Shown here piece after piece: positions 52,613 through 61,371 of a stretch of DNA of 64,000 nt. Position 1 is the stretch's first letter, and every line of letters begins with the position of its first letter. The translations under genes were made by a program, and so were the position numbers. The stretch is from Luteolibacter ambystomatis (lineage in GTDB: Bacteria; Verrucomicrobiota; Verrucomicrobiia; Verrucomicrobiales; Akkermansiaceae), in contig NZ_CP073100.1 of the NCBI RefSeq assembly GCF_018137965.1, positions 2,046,001 through 2,110,000 on the forward strand, given 5' to 3'. The notes beneath the pieces are model-generated. The model made no database searches, was not told where the DNA came from, and was given only the letters and a program-made list of their open reading frames with translations.

Positions 52613-52656
52613 ACCTTCTTCATTGCGGAACGACCGGAATCGAAGAATATGCCTCC

Positions 52657-53565
52657 ATGAAGATCCCCGCAGCTTTCGCCGCATTGCTTCTCGGTTCCAC
52701 TCTTGTCCATGCCCAGGAACCGGTGCCGGTGGACGGCGTGAAGCTGCTGGACAAGGCCATCGCCGCGCCGGGTTCGTATGCGCAGGTCTGCGATGTGGTG
52801 ATGGCTCCGCAGGACGTGCCCTATCGCGCGTTCCTCATCCAGGATTTCAACGGCGCATGGTTCTCGAAGGCGACCGAGGCCGCCGTGAAAGCGAACCGGG
52901 CGGAAGTCGTCAAAGCGATCCGCTCGCGGTTGCTGGAGATTGATTTCTCGCGCAAGGCCCAGGAGCCGCCCAAAGATCCGAATCCGGAAATGTCCGCGGA
53001 TGGCGATGACCTTGGCTATGATCCAGGCTCCCTCAATCCGCTGCTCCTCCAGCTCATCCTCGATCTGGACGCCATTGAAACACTGCCAGAACTGCTGGCG
53101 GTGGAGGACAAGCTGGTCGATGGCATCAACAAGGCCAAGGACGATGCCAAGGCTTCCCCACCGGTGGTCGCCGGTTGGAGCGTGGCGCTTGAAGGAGGCT
53201 ATGGCGAAGACCTCAGGGAATCGGTGCTGCAACGAAAGATCTCGCTCTTCAACTCCCGCGTGGCCCAGAGGGATCTGGTCATCGCCATGGCGAAGTTGAT
53301 GCGTGGCAAATCCTACGCGCCCTATCTCACTTCCAAGATCGAGAAGGACTACCAGAAAAGCGCGAAAGCAGCCGCGAAAAAGGGCGATCTCGCCAAGTTC
53401 AAGCCCGGCGAACCCCTTCCTCCGGAGCTGGAAGGCATGCCGATCATTGTTGATCCGATCCTCCACGTCCCGGTGAACACAGGAGTGGGGGTCCCGATCC
53501 CCTACTCCCGCGAATCCCGCGATGAAATCCGCGCTGCGGCACAGAAGTGGGTTTCCGAACATTGA
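52657..53565 (+). CDS. exported protein of unknown function, coupled to the FGE gene
   Basis: A 302-residue protein with a signal peptide (MKIPAAFAALLLGSTLVHAQ). The mature protein is largely helical and charged (FSKATEAAVKANRAEVVKAI, PLLLQLILDLDAIETLPELL, NKAKDDAKASPPVVAGWSVA), ending with VGVPIPYSRESRDEIRAAAQ. I know no family for it. Its TGA stop overlaps the ATG of the next gene (TGATG at 53563-53567), so the two proteins are probably made together. The start is the Met at 52657 opening the signal peptide. Confidence 0.75.
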   Translation: MKIPAAFAALLLGSTLVHAQEPVPVDGVKLLDKAIAAPGSYAQVCDVVMAPQDVPYRAFLIQDFNGAWFSKATEAAVKANRAEVVKAIRSRLLEIDFSRKAQEPPKDPNPEMSADGDDLGYDPGSLNPLLLQLILDLDAIETLPELLAVEDKLVDGINKAKDDAKASPPVVAGWSVALEGGYGEDLRESVLQRKISLFNSRVAQRDLVIAMAKLMRGKSYAPYLTSKIEKDYQKSAKAAAKKGDLAKFKPGEPLPPELEGMPIIVDPILHVPVNTGVGVPIPYSRESRDEIRAAAQKWVSEH

Positions 53566-54419
53566 TGGATCGGCCCGCCGTGAAACGGATCGTCTTCGCG
53601 ATGCTCGCCGGCTCCCTGATGGCGGCCGATGGCGAAGCCGTGAAGCAGGATGGACCGAACGGGCACAAACTCATCACCGTGCCAGCCGGAACATATGCGC
53701 TGGGCAGCAAGGGCCATCCGACCAATCCGGCACATGCATTCAAAACCTCCGGTTTCCGCATCGCCGATTGCGAGACAACCAACGCGCAGTTCAGCCGCTT
53801 CGTCGCCGCGACGGGTTACGTGACGTATGCGGAGAAGCAGGGATGGAGCCTGATAGGAGGCGAAGGCAGTGCCGAGTGGGAATGGAGGCGCATGGATGGC
53901 GCGAACTGGCGTCATCCCTTCGGCCCGCAAGGGCCGGATGCGGAGAAACTGCCGGATCATCCCGTGACCCAGATCAGCGGCGAGGACGCGAGGGCGTATT
54001 GCAAATGGATCGGCGGACGCCTGCCACAGCTGGATGAATGGGAAACCGCCGCCCGCGCCGGTGCAACGACCCGCTATCCATGGGGCGACACTTACGTCCC
54101 CAGGTGCGCGAACACCTGGAACGGGATCAACCACTTGAAGAACACGCGCGAGGACGGCTACGTGCTCACCTCGCCGGTGCGCTCTTATCCGCCGAACGCG
54201 TGGGGGCTCTACGATGTGATCGGGAATGTGTTCGAGTATTGCGAAGGCCATCCCGCCTGGATGAGCGCGGAGGAAGCGAAGCGGAAGATCTGCGGACGCG
54301 GCGGCTCGTGGTGGTGTTCCGACCACTGCTGCAATTTCCACAACTTGCTCGATGTGGGCCGGATGATCCGCACCGCCTCGCTGCCGAACCAGGGGTTCCG
54401 GGTGGTCTTCGATTTGTAG
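53565..54419 (+). CDS. formylglycine-generating enzyme family protein, both active-site Cys present
   Basis: A 284-residue exported SUMF1-type protein (hydrophobic signal VFAMLAGSLMAADGEAV). The fold motifs are VPAGTYALGSKGH, ETTNAQFSRFVAATGY, HPVTQISGEDARAYCKWIGG, RLPQLDEWETAARAG, YPWGDT and NAWGLYDVIGNVFEYC. The C-terminal GRGGSWWCSDHCCNFHNL keeps the two Cys (WWC and the second Cys of CC, five residues later) that bind copper in true formylglycine-generating enzymes; many non-catalytic relatives lack them. It would convert a Cys of a sulfatase to formylglycine. No sulfatase gene is in the window. It is translationally coupled to the gene at 52657. Confidence 0.85.
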   Translation: MDRPAVKRIVFAMLAGSLMAADGEAVKQDGPNGHKLITVPAGTYALGSKGHPTNPAHAFKTSGFRIADCETTNAQFSRFVAATGYVTYAEKQGWSLIGGEGSAEWEWRRMDGANWRHPFGPQGPDAEKLPDHPVTQISGEDARAYCKWIGGRLPQLDEWETAARAGATTRYPWGDTYVPRCANTWNGINHLKNTREDGYVLTSPVRSYPPNAWGLYDVIGNVFEYCEGHPAWMSAEEAKRKICGRGGSWWCSDHCCNFHNLLDVGRMIRTASLPNQGFRVVFDL

Positions 54420-54589
54420 CCGGACTGGTGACAGTTCGGGCTGGGTGGACGGGCGAAGACGTGCGGATCTCCTTCGCGGGAGCGCCGCGCCCTCCCCTTT
54501 CAAAGGAGAACTGGGCCTGCACAGGATCAGTGCGAATCTTCCCTGCCCGAAGTCTCACGACTCCGGCTACGGGGAAGAGAAAATAAGAA

Positions 54590-54634
54590 GCCCGCGGGGA
54601 CTCCCGGGTGTTTCACCGGTCATCCGCCGCGGGC
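54590..54634 (-). terminator. terminator of the SNF2 helicase gene
   Basis: GCCCGCGG (54590-54597) and CCGCGGGC (54627-54634) form an 8-bp GC stem. On the minus strand it is followed by TTCTTATTTTCTC, a T-rich tail. It is 33 bases beyond the helicase stop. Confidence 0.6.
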
Positions 54635-54667
54635 GCTCACAAGCAGGAACGCTTGTGTTACTTGAGT

Positions 54668-57600
54668 TCAGCCTTGGTCCTCGTCCTCACCGCCGTGGTT
54701 GAGGATGAACTGGAGGTCTTCCAAGCCCAGGTTCGAGGCGAAGCCTTCGTCGCCGAGCACGTTGGTGACAAGCTGCGTCTTCTGGTGCTGGAGGATGCGG
54801 ATCTTCTCTTCCACCGTGTCGCGGGTGAGCAGACGATACGCGATGACCTTGTTCTTCTGGCCGATGCGGTGCGTACGGTCGATGGCCTGGTTTTCCACCG
54901 CCGGGTTCCACCACGGATCGTAGAGGATGACGTAGGAGGCGGAGGTCAGGTTCAGACCTGCGCCACCGGCCTTCAGCGAGAGCATGAAGACGGACGGGTC
55001 CTTGGTCGTCTGGAAGCGCTCGATCTCGCCCTTGCGGTCCTTGGTCTGGCCGGTGAGGTAGTGGAACGGGCGGGCTTCCAGTTCGAGGCGGGCCTTGATG
55101 AGGTCCAGCATCGAGACGAACTGGGAGAACACGAGCACCTTGTGGCCTTCCTCGTGGAGCTGGTCCAGGAGGTAGAACAGGGACTCCATCTTCGCCGACT
55201 CTTCCTTGAGATACTTCGGATCGATGAGACCCGGGTGGCAGCAGATCTGGCGCAGGCGCATGAGGCCCTGGAGAATGGCGAAGGAGTTCTTCTTCACCGC
55301 TTCGTCCGAGTCCAGGCCAAGCAGCGCCTTCTGGATGCGCTTGAGCTCCGCCTTGTAGAGCTCCTGCTGGATGTTCTCCATCTTCGAGTAAACCTCCTCT
55401 TCGGTTCGCGGCGGCAGGTCCTGCGCCACCTGCAGCTTGGTGCGGCGCAGCAGGAACGGACGCAGGCGCGAGGCCAGGCGGTTCTGTGAGAGCGGGTCCT
55501 TGCGCTTGTCGAAACGCTTCTTGAAGTAAGCGCGGCTGCCGAGCACGCCGGGCATGGCGAAGGCCATGAGCGACCACATGTCGAGCAAGCGGTTTTCGAT
55601 CGGCGTACCGGTGAGGACCAGGCGGTTCTCGGACTCCAGCTCGCGGGCGCATTTGGCGGCCTTCGAGTCGGGGTTCTTGATCTGCTGGCCTTCGTCGAGG
55701 ATGACCGTGAGCCACTTGATCTGGTTCAACAGGTCGCCGCAGACACGGAGCTGGGCGTAGTTGAGGATCAGGACGTCGACGTTGTTCTGGATATACTCCA
55801 CATTGAGGTCCTCGCGGTTGCGGAGGATCTTCGCGTGAAGCTCGGGCGCGAACTTGCCGGCTTCGCTCTGCCACACGTCGAGCACCGACTTGGGACAGAC
55901 GACGAGCACCGGCATCTTGATCTTCTTCGCGGCCTTCGCTTCATCGCGCAGCCAGAGGATGTAGGTGATCGACTGGATCGTCTTACCGAGACCCATGTCA
56001 TCCGCGAGGATGCCGCCGAAGCCGTTGGTTGCGAGGTAGGCGAGGAACCGGAAACCGTCCACCTGATACGGGCGGAGCGTGGCGTTCAGATTCGTCGGCA
56101 CGTCCGGCTCGACTTCGAGCTGGATGTCACCGGCACGATCCTTGATGCGCTTCCACGCCTTCGGGTCGAAGACCTCCGCCGCCTTCGGATCGGCGAGCTG
56201 GAGGGCGTGCATGCGGTGGGTCTCACCGGAAAGGTCGAACGGATCGAGGCCGAGACGGGTGACAGCTTCACGCTGGTCGGCATCGAGCTTGATCTCGAGG
56301 CGCATCCACGAGCCATCGTCCATGCGGACGTAGCCACCACGAGCGGCAACGAGCTGGCGGATCTGTGCCTTGGAAAGATTGACGCCCTGCACGTCGATGA
56401 CGATGCGGAGGTCGAACCAGTCGATCTCCTGGTTCACCACCTCGAAGCGGACCGCGGCGGTGACCGGGTCGTTCAGGATGGACTTCAGGCGCAGGTCGAT
56501 GTCGAGGTCCACGGACTCCGGCATCGCCTTGATCCACTCGGCGAATTTCTCCGGGAACTGCTTGGTGATGCGCGTCTTGAACGAGATGAGTTTCTCGTCA
56601 TAGGTGAGGCCCATTTCCTCCAGCAGCGAAGGCACCGGATACAAGTCTTCACGGGCGAAACGCAGGAGCTGCTTGCCCTTGACCGGCTGCTGCTCAACGA
56701 GCTCCCAGCCCTCCTTGGTCATGCGCTCGGTGCGGCGGCCCTTGGTTTCGATCGCGGTGACGTCGATGACCAGATGCTCGGTCTCAGCGGCGGTGAGACC
56801 CGCCACGAGTTTCATCTCGAACTTCGGCTTCAGTTCCAGATCGAGCACGCGCTTCTTCAGAGACTCCGGCAGCGAAGCACCGATCTTGCGGAGGAATTCG
56901 ACGCCCTCCAGCGAGTCAATCACGCGCCGCGGAATGAGGTAGCGCGGCATCACGTCCGTCTCCTCCAGCCAGCGCGGCGGACCGGGGAATACGGTTTCGT
57001 CGGATTGATAGAGCTCCTTGCGGCCCGGCAGCAGGCGCACCGAGTGCGAGACATTCTCGCCCGCGGCGGTCACCAGCTGGAGCGCGAAGCTGTTCGGATC
57101 GTATGGATCATCCTCGCACATCCAGCTCAGGGCATCCGTGACGACCTTGAAATCCTTGTCGTCCAGGTTCACCAGATAGCCTTTGAGGGCCGGCTGGCGG
57201 AACAAGCGGTTCATGAAACGGCACGACTCCTCCTGATCGAAGTCGAGCGTGGTTTCGCCGTGCTGGCGGTAGAAGGAAAGGAAGTGCTCCCACAGCACCT
57301 GGCTGGAGGCATCCATGCGCAGCGCGGCTTCCTGATAGAGGGCCACGTAGGCTTCGATGTCGTTCTTCTCGCGCAGTTGGATCCAGACACCCGCCTTCTC
57401 CTCCTTCACTTCGAGACGGCCTTCGTTGATCGTTGCGACGAGGCGGAAGACCACATTGAGCGGCGCATCCTGTGGAGGACGCTCGTTGACCTGCTCGATG
57501 CGGTCATACCAAGCGGCGACCTCGCGCTCCTGCTCCCAGTCCGCCATCTTCTTCTGAACGGCGGACAGGTCCGTGATCACGTTCATGAACTCCGGATACG

Positions 57601-58162
57601 GCAGCTTCCGCTTGTAGAAGGCGTAGGCGATGTAGTTCCAGAATTCCAGGATGTCGCCCGGCGGCATCGGCCACAGTTCGAGCGGCTCGTAGGTGGTGAT
57701 TTCCCAGCGCGGCGTGATGCGGACCATGTCATGGTCGTGTAGCTCGCCTTCGATCACGTAGCGGCGGTAGCGCTTCTCGATCTTGGTGACGAAATCGGCT
57801 TCCTTGTCATCCAGTTCGCGGCCGAGCTTTTCCTCGATGATGTCGAGCACCGGCGTGTCGTCGAATTCGTTCGGCGATTCCGGCAGGTCCTCGCCGCGGT
57901 GCATGCGCTCCATCATCGTGGCGTACTGGCACGCCCCGGCGACGATTTCGTCCTCCGCCGTACAGGAGCCGAACCAGCGGTTGCCCTGCAGGCGCAGGCT
58001 GGTGCGGAAGGTGCCGCTCTCGTCCTCGACGCGGCCTTGGATGAAGAGGTGGTTCCCGAAAATCTGGGTAACCGCGCCTTCTTTCTGAAGCATTTCGCCG
58101 CGTTTCCGCGCCTCTTCTGGGAAGCTGTTTAGGAAGTTTAGAGTCGCTCTGTCTGGATTCAT
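54668..58162 (-). CDS. SNF2-family DNA-dependent ATPase/helicase
   Basis: A 1164-residue protein. Residues 1-650 are an N-terminal region (RATLNFLNSFPEEARKRGEM) of the kind usual in bacterial SNF2 proteins, without recognisable zinc finger. The ATPase begins near 690: LRPYQVDGFRFLAYLATNGF, LADDMGLGKTIQ near 720, LVVCPKSVLDVWQSE, the DEGQ box (ILDEGQQIKNPDSKAA), LTGTPIENRLLDMWS, and the C-terminal lobe with VLVFSQFVSMLDLI, LSLKAGGAGLNLTSASYVIL and NQAIDRTHRIGQKNKVI. Such proteins remodel protein-DNA complexes or recycle RNA polymerase. The ATG at 58162 is used. A 19-bp inverted repeat lies 30 bases upstream. Confidence 0.93.
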   Translation of the reverse strand: MNPDRATLNFLNSFPEEARKRGEMLQKEGAVTQIFGNHLFIQGRVEDESGTFRTSLRLQGNRWFGSCTAEDEIVAGACQYATMMERMHRGEDLPESPNEFDDTPVLDIIEEKLGRELDDKEADFVTKIEKRYRRYVIEGELHDHDMVRITPRWEITTYEPLELWPMPPGDILEFWNYIAYAFYKRKLPYPEFMNVITDLSAVQKKMADWEQEREVAAWYDRIEQVNERPPQDAPLNVVFRLVATINEGRLEVKEEKAGVWIQLREKNDIEAYVALYQEAALRMDASSQVLWEHFLSFYRQHGETTLDFDQEESCRFMNRLFRQPALKGYLVNLDDKDFKVVTDALSWMCEDDPYDPNSFALQLVTAAGENVSHSVRLLPGRKELYQSDETVFPGPPRWLEETDVMPRYLIPRRVIDSLEGVEFLRKIGASLPESLKKRVLDLELKPKFEMKLVAGLTAAETEHLVIDVTAIETKGRRTERMTKEGWELVEQQPVKGKQLLRFAREDLYPVPSLLEEMGLTYDEKLISFKTRITKQFPEKFAEWIKAMPESVDLDIDLRLKSILNDPVTAAVRFEVVNQEIDWFDLRIVIDVQGVNLSKAQIRQLVAARGGYVRMDDGSWMRLEIKLDADQREAVTRLGLDPFDLSGETHRMHALQLADPKAAEVFDPKAWKRIKDRAGDIQLEVEPDVPTNLNATLRPYQVDGFRFLAYLATNGFGGILADDMGLGKTIQSITYILWLRDEAKAAKKIKMPVLVVCPKSVLDVWQSEAGKFAPELHAKILRNREDLNVEYIQNNVDVLILNYAQLRVCGDLLNQIKWLTVILDEGQQIKNPDSKAAKCARELESENRLVLTGTPIENRLLDMWSLMAFAMPGVLGSRAYFKKRFDKRKDPLSQNRLASRLRPFLLRRTKLQVAQDLPPRTEEEVYSKMENIQQELYKAELKRIQKALLGLDSDEAVKKNSFAILQGLMRLRQICCHPGLIDPKYLKEESAKMESLFYLLDQLHEEGHKVLVFSQFVSMLDLIKARLELEARPFHYLTGQTKDRKGEIERFQTTKDPSVFMLSLKAGGAGLNLTSASYVILYDPWWNPAVENQAIDRTHRIGQKNKVIAYRLLTRDTVEEKIRILQHQKTQLVTNVLGDEGFASNLGLEDLQFILNHGGEDEDQG

Positions 58163-58191
58163 CGCTGGAAGTGTCGAAGCCGGGGTGGAGA

Positions 58192-58239
58192 CGCAATTCC
58201 CCCGGGACGACCATGTACGATCGTCCCGGAGGAATTGCG
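58192..58239. repeat. 19-bp inverted repeat upstream of the SNF2 gene
   Basis: Arms at 58192-58210 and 58221-58239 match as reverse complements at 18 of 19 positions (left core CGCAATTCCCCCGGGACGA) around a 10-base loop. It lies 30 bases before the SNF2 start codon, in the probable 5' untranslated region. No T-run follows. Confidence 0.75.
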
Positions 58240-58330
58240 GGGCGCAACGATAGGCACTTGTTTCGGAATCCCGCAACAAAAAGTCCGTACCTTTCTTGTA
58301 GGGGAAAACCCTTATGCCCATCCAGAGCCC

Positions 58331-58360
58331 CGGCGGATGCGGGAGAAGGAAAATCCGCCG
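58331..58360 (-). terminator. possible terminator of the metal ABC operon
   Basis: CGGCGGAT (58331-58338) and ATCCGCCG (58353-58360) form a perfect 8-bp stem with a 14-base loop, 18 bases beyond the last permease stop. There is no strong T-run on the minus strand, so it is only a candidate. Confidence 0.45.
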
Positions 58361-58378
58361 AATGGGTGTTCTAATGTT

Positions 58379-59305
58379 CTAACGTACCGCCTTTTTCCGC
58401 CATTTCCTCGGACGGATCAATCCATCCATCGGGCCGATCAGCCAGGCGGCACAGAAAAGGGCCGCTCCCGCCAGCACGATGGCCGCCGCCACGTTGCAGT
58501 TCAATGCCATGGCCAGATAGAGACCGCCCACACTGGACAGCAGTGCATGGGCTCCGGAGATCATCAGCACGCCGGGCACGCGCTTCGCGCACAGCAGGGC
58601 TGTCGCACCGGGCAGGATCAGCAGAGCCACCGCAAGCACCGCGCCCACAGCTTGGAATGACACCACCACCACGATCGACACCGCCCCCATCAGGAGCACA
58701 TTGCTCCAACCGGGCTTGAAACCCGTGGTCCGGGCGTGGGCGGGATCAAACGAACCCAACAGCAGCGGCCGGTACGCGATCAGCAGGAACGCCCCCATCA
58801 CGAAAGCCGTCGCCATCGCGGTGAGGGTCACCCGTGGCACTTCCAAACCTCCCAACGCCAGCGTCGCTCCATGGACCGCCGTTTCCAAGCTGCCGAAAAG
58901 CACACAGTCCGGATCCAGATCGACCTTGCCCGCATAGGTCCGCAGCAGCAGCACGCCGCCAGCGAAGAACGCCGTGAACGCAATGCCGGTGGCAGCGTCC
59001 TCACGGATGCCAGCCCCGCGGCGCAGCGCCTCGATCGTGAGCATCACCAGCAAACCCGCTCCCGCCGCCCCGACCACCAGCAATGGCGAGTCGAGCGAGC
59101 CGGTGAACAGGAAAGCGATGACAATCCCGGGCAACACACTGTGGCTGATCGCATCCCCGGCCAGCGCCATCCGGCGCAACACCAGGAACACCCCGGGCAG
59201 AGCCGAGGCCAGCGCCACGAAAAACGAGGTGACCACCAGCCAGCAGGTGGATTCCGAGCGCCAGGGCAGCGCCCACCATTCCGGATTGAAGATTTCCGCG
59301 GTCAT
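58379..59305 (-). CDS. metal ABC transporter permease (ZnuB/MntB family)
   Basis: A 308-residue membrane protein of the ABC-3 family with about eight spans. It shows VLRRMALAGDAISHSVLPGI at the start, the family signature, then LLVMLTIEALRRGAGIREDA, TAFFAGGVLLLRTYAG and VVVSFQAVGAVLAVALLILP, the late helix pair. It would form the membrane channel with the fused permease upstream and the ATPase at 60585. Its start overlaps the upstream stop by 4 bases (ATGA), so it is the last gene of the operon. Confidence 0.93.
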   Translation of the reverse strand: MTAEIFNPEWWALPWRSESTCWLVVTSFFVALASALPGVFLVLRRMALAGDAISHSVLPGIVIAFLFTGSLDSPLLVVGAAGAGLLVMLTIEALRRGAGIREDAATGIAFTAFFAGGVLLLRTYAGKVDLDPDCVLFGSLETAVHGATLALGGLEVPRVTLTAMATAFVMGAFLLIAYRPLLLGSFDPAHARTTGFKPGWSNVLLMGAVSIVVVVSFQAVGAVLAVALLILPGATALLCAKRVPGVLMISGAHALLSSVGGLYLAMALNCNVAAAIVLAGAALFCAAWLIGPMDGLIRPRKWRKKAVR

Positions 59306-60588
59306 GAAAGCCCTCCTTTCCCATCCTTGCCCACCGCAGGGATCGGACGGCCGTGGGGATCGAGTGAGGGGAAATCCAGAGTCTCCTCCAGGCGCCGCAC
59401 CTCGTCCTCGCCGATGAAATGTTCCACGCGCTCCGCATCCTCATGGACGTGATCGGCCGCATAGGAAGCCCGCTCGGTGAGATAACGCTCCCACAGGCGG
59501 TGGTTGCGCACGATCTCCTCGGCGCGGCGGCGGCCGGTCGTCGTCAGCAGCAACCCGGAGCGGTCGTCGGACCACGTCGCATCCTTGCCCGCCACCAGCC
59601 GTCCCACACCACGCGCGAGCACCGTCACCGGACGGCCATCGCGTTTGGAAAGCTCCAGCAGCGTCACGCCATCGTGACGGAAGCCCCCCTCCTCCATCAC
59701 CCGGAAGATGGATTTCAAGAGGTTCTCACGAGCGATGCGGCGGCGCATCTTCCAATGACGCCACGCATGCGCGAGAATGCCATCCCGCGGCGCGAACAGG
59801 GAAACCAAGGCAAAGGCCGCGCACACCGCGAGCGCCATCACCGGTCCGGTGGGCAGTCCCGTCCGGACGCCGGAGATCCACACCCCACTGGATGCGGAAA
59901 CGGCCCCGATGAGACAGGAAGCCGTGACCACCCGGCCGAAGCGATGGCTCAGCTTCAATGCGGCGGCAGCCGGAGCGATCAGCATGGCACTGATCAGCAC
60001 CACCCCCACCGCCTGCATCGCCACCACGATGGAGGCGGAAAGCAGGAAATAGAACAGACGGTCCAGCCACTGGACGGGATAACCCAGGAGCCGTGAAAAC
60101 CCGGCATCGAAGGCCGTGACATGCAGCAGGCGGAACAACACGCCGACCACGCCCAGCGTCAGCACCGTGACGCCCGCCAGCAACCGCAGGTCCCGCTGGT
60201 CGATCGCGGCGGCCTGCCCATAGAGATAAGCCTGCACGCCGGATGGCTGGTGGATCGAGATCATCGCGATGCCGCCGGCGAAGAACACGGAGAGCACGAT
60301 GCCGAGCGCCGCATCCGGCTTCAACCGTGTGGTGCGCTGGATCGCATGCATCACCGCGCTGCCCGCCATGCCTGCGAGCAGGGCCGCAGCGAGCACCACC
60401 AGCGGGTCCCGCTGGGTGTTCCATACCAGTCCGGCCACGATACCCGGCAACACGGCGTGCGAAAGCATGTCCCCGGTGAGAGCCATGCGGCGCACGACCA
60501 CGAAGGCTCCGAGCGTGCCGCAGCACAGTCCCAACAAAAGCGCCGCGGCCAGCGCGGTGCCGAAGGCGGTATGGAGCCACTCCGTCAT
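59302..60588 (-). CDS. metal ABC permease fused to a DtxR/MntR-like metal-sensing domain
   Basis: A 428-residue fusion. Residues about 1-275 form an ABC-3 type permease (VVRRMALTGDMLSHAVLPGI, FFAGGIAMISIHQPSG, AMQAVGVVLISAMLIAPAAA). Residues about 285-428 resemble a DtxR/MntR repressor: a winged-helix part (ENLLKSIFRVMEEGGFRHDG), TTTGRRRAEEIVRNHRLWER and the metal-site segment VHEDAERVEHFIGEDEVRRL, ending LDFPSLDPHGRPIPAVG. In DtxR proteins these His/Glu residues bind the regulatory metal. In this position the domain may control transport directly or serve as a membrane-tied regulator. The ATG at 60588 overlaps the ATPase stop. Confidence 0.88.
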   Translation of the reverse strand: MTEWLHTAFGTALAAALLLGLCCGTLGAFVVVRRMALTGDMLSHAVLPGIVAGLVWNTQRDPLVVLAAALLAGMAGSAVMHAIQRTTRLKPDAALGIVLSVFFAGGIAMISIHQPSGVQAYLYGQAAAIDQRDLRLLAGVTVLTLGVVGVLFRLLHVTAFDAGFSRLLGYPVQWLDRLFYFLLSASIVVAMQAVGVVLISAMLIAPAAAALKLSHRFGRVVTASCLIGAVSASSGVWISGVRTGLPTGPVMALAVCAAFALVSLFAPRDGILAHAWRHWKMRRRIARENLLKSIFRVMEEGGFRHDGVTLLELSKRDGRPVTVLARGVGRLVAGKDATWSDDRSGLLLTTTGRRRAEEIVRNHRLWERYLTERASYAADHVHEDAERVEHFIGEDEVRRLEETLDFPSLDPHGRPIPAVGKDGKGGLS

Positions 60589-61349
60589 GACCGGGGTCCA
60601 CGGGCCGCGCGATCGGCAACCTGGCTGAGAAGGGTGAGACGGCCGCCGTAGGTCTTGTCCAGCAGCTCGGGCGTGAACACGTCCGCCGTATCGCCGAAGG
60701 CCACGAGATTCAGGTTCAGGAGCATCATCATGTCGAAGTAACGCTCGGCGGTGTGTAGGTCGTGATGTACGACAAGCACCGTTTTTCCGCGATCCCGCAT
60801 TTCCCTCAATAGTTCCACGATGGCGCGCTCTGTAGCCGCATCCACCCCGGCGAAGGGCTCGTCCATGAGATAGAGATCCGCCTCCTGCGCCAGCGCTCGG
60901 GCGAGGAACACCCGCTGCTGCTGACCGCCGCTGAGCTCGCCGATCTGGCGGTCCGCGAACGGCGTCATGCCGACTTTCTCCAGCGCCGCGCGGGCGCGTT
61001 CCCGCTCCGCCTTGCCAGGACGCTTGAACCAACCCAGCGAACCATAGGTGCCCATCAGCGCCACATCCGCCACCGTGACCGGAAAATCCCAGTCCACGCT
61101 CTCGCGCTGCGGCACGTAGCCGACCCGCCGCAGCGATTGCTCCAGCGGCTTGCCGAAGATCTCGACCCTGCCGCCGGAGGGCTTCACCACGCCCATCACC
61201 GCCTTCAGCATGGTCGACTTGCCGGCGCCGTTCGGGCCGATGATGCCTACCAGCCGGCCGGGCGGAACCACCACATCCACCCCGTAGAGCACCGGCTGGT
61301 GCCGGTAGCTCACGGACAAATCGTGGGTCTCAAGAGCGGGGACGTTCAT
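60585..61349 (-). CDS. metal ABC transporter ATPase (ZnuC/MntA family)
   Basis: A 254-residue ATPase. Motifs are Walker A GIIGPNGAGKST near 35-46, Q-loop YVPQRESVDWDFPVTV, signature GELSGGQQQRVFLARALAQ and Walker B LYLMDEPFAGVD, followed by VLVVHHDLHTAERYF. The YVPQRESVDWDFPV segment is typical of Mn/Zn/Fe-type (ZnuC-like) importers. It lies 22 bases after the outer-membrane barrel gene and overlaps the fused permease gene by 4 bases. Confidence 0.94.
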   Translation of the reverse strand: MNVPALETHDLSVSYRHQPVLYGVDVVVPPGRLVGIIGPNGAGKSTMLKAVMGVVKPSGGRVEIFGKPLEQSLRRVGYVPQRESVDWDFPVTVADVALMGTYGSLGWFKRPGKAERERARAALEKVGMTPFADRQIGELSGGQQQRVFLARALAQEADLYLMDEPFAGVDAATERAIVELLREMRDRGKTVLVVHHDLHTAERYFDMMMLLNLNLVAFGDTADVFTPELLDKTYGGRLTLLSQVADRAARGPRS

Positions 61350-61371
61350 GGACGATGATCGGATCGCATCA

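Noticed and set aside
55835..57742. 635-codon plus-strand open frame
   Set aside because: Antisense to the SNF2 helicase, which has all ATPase motifs.
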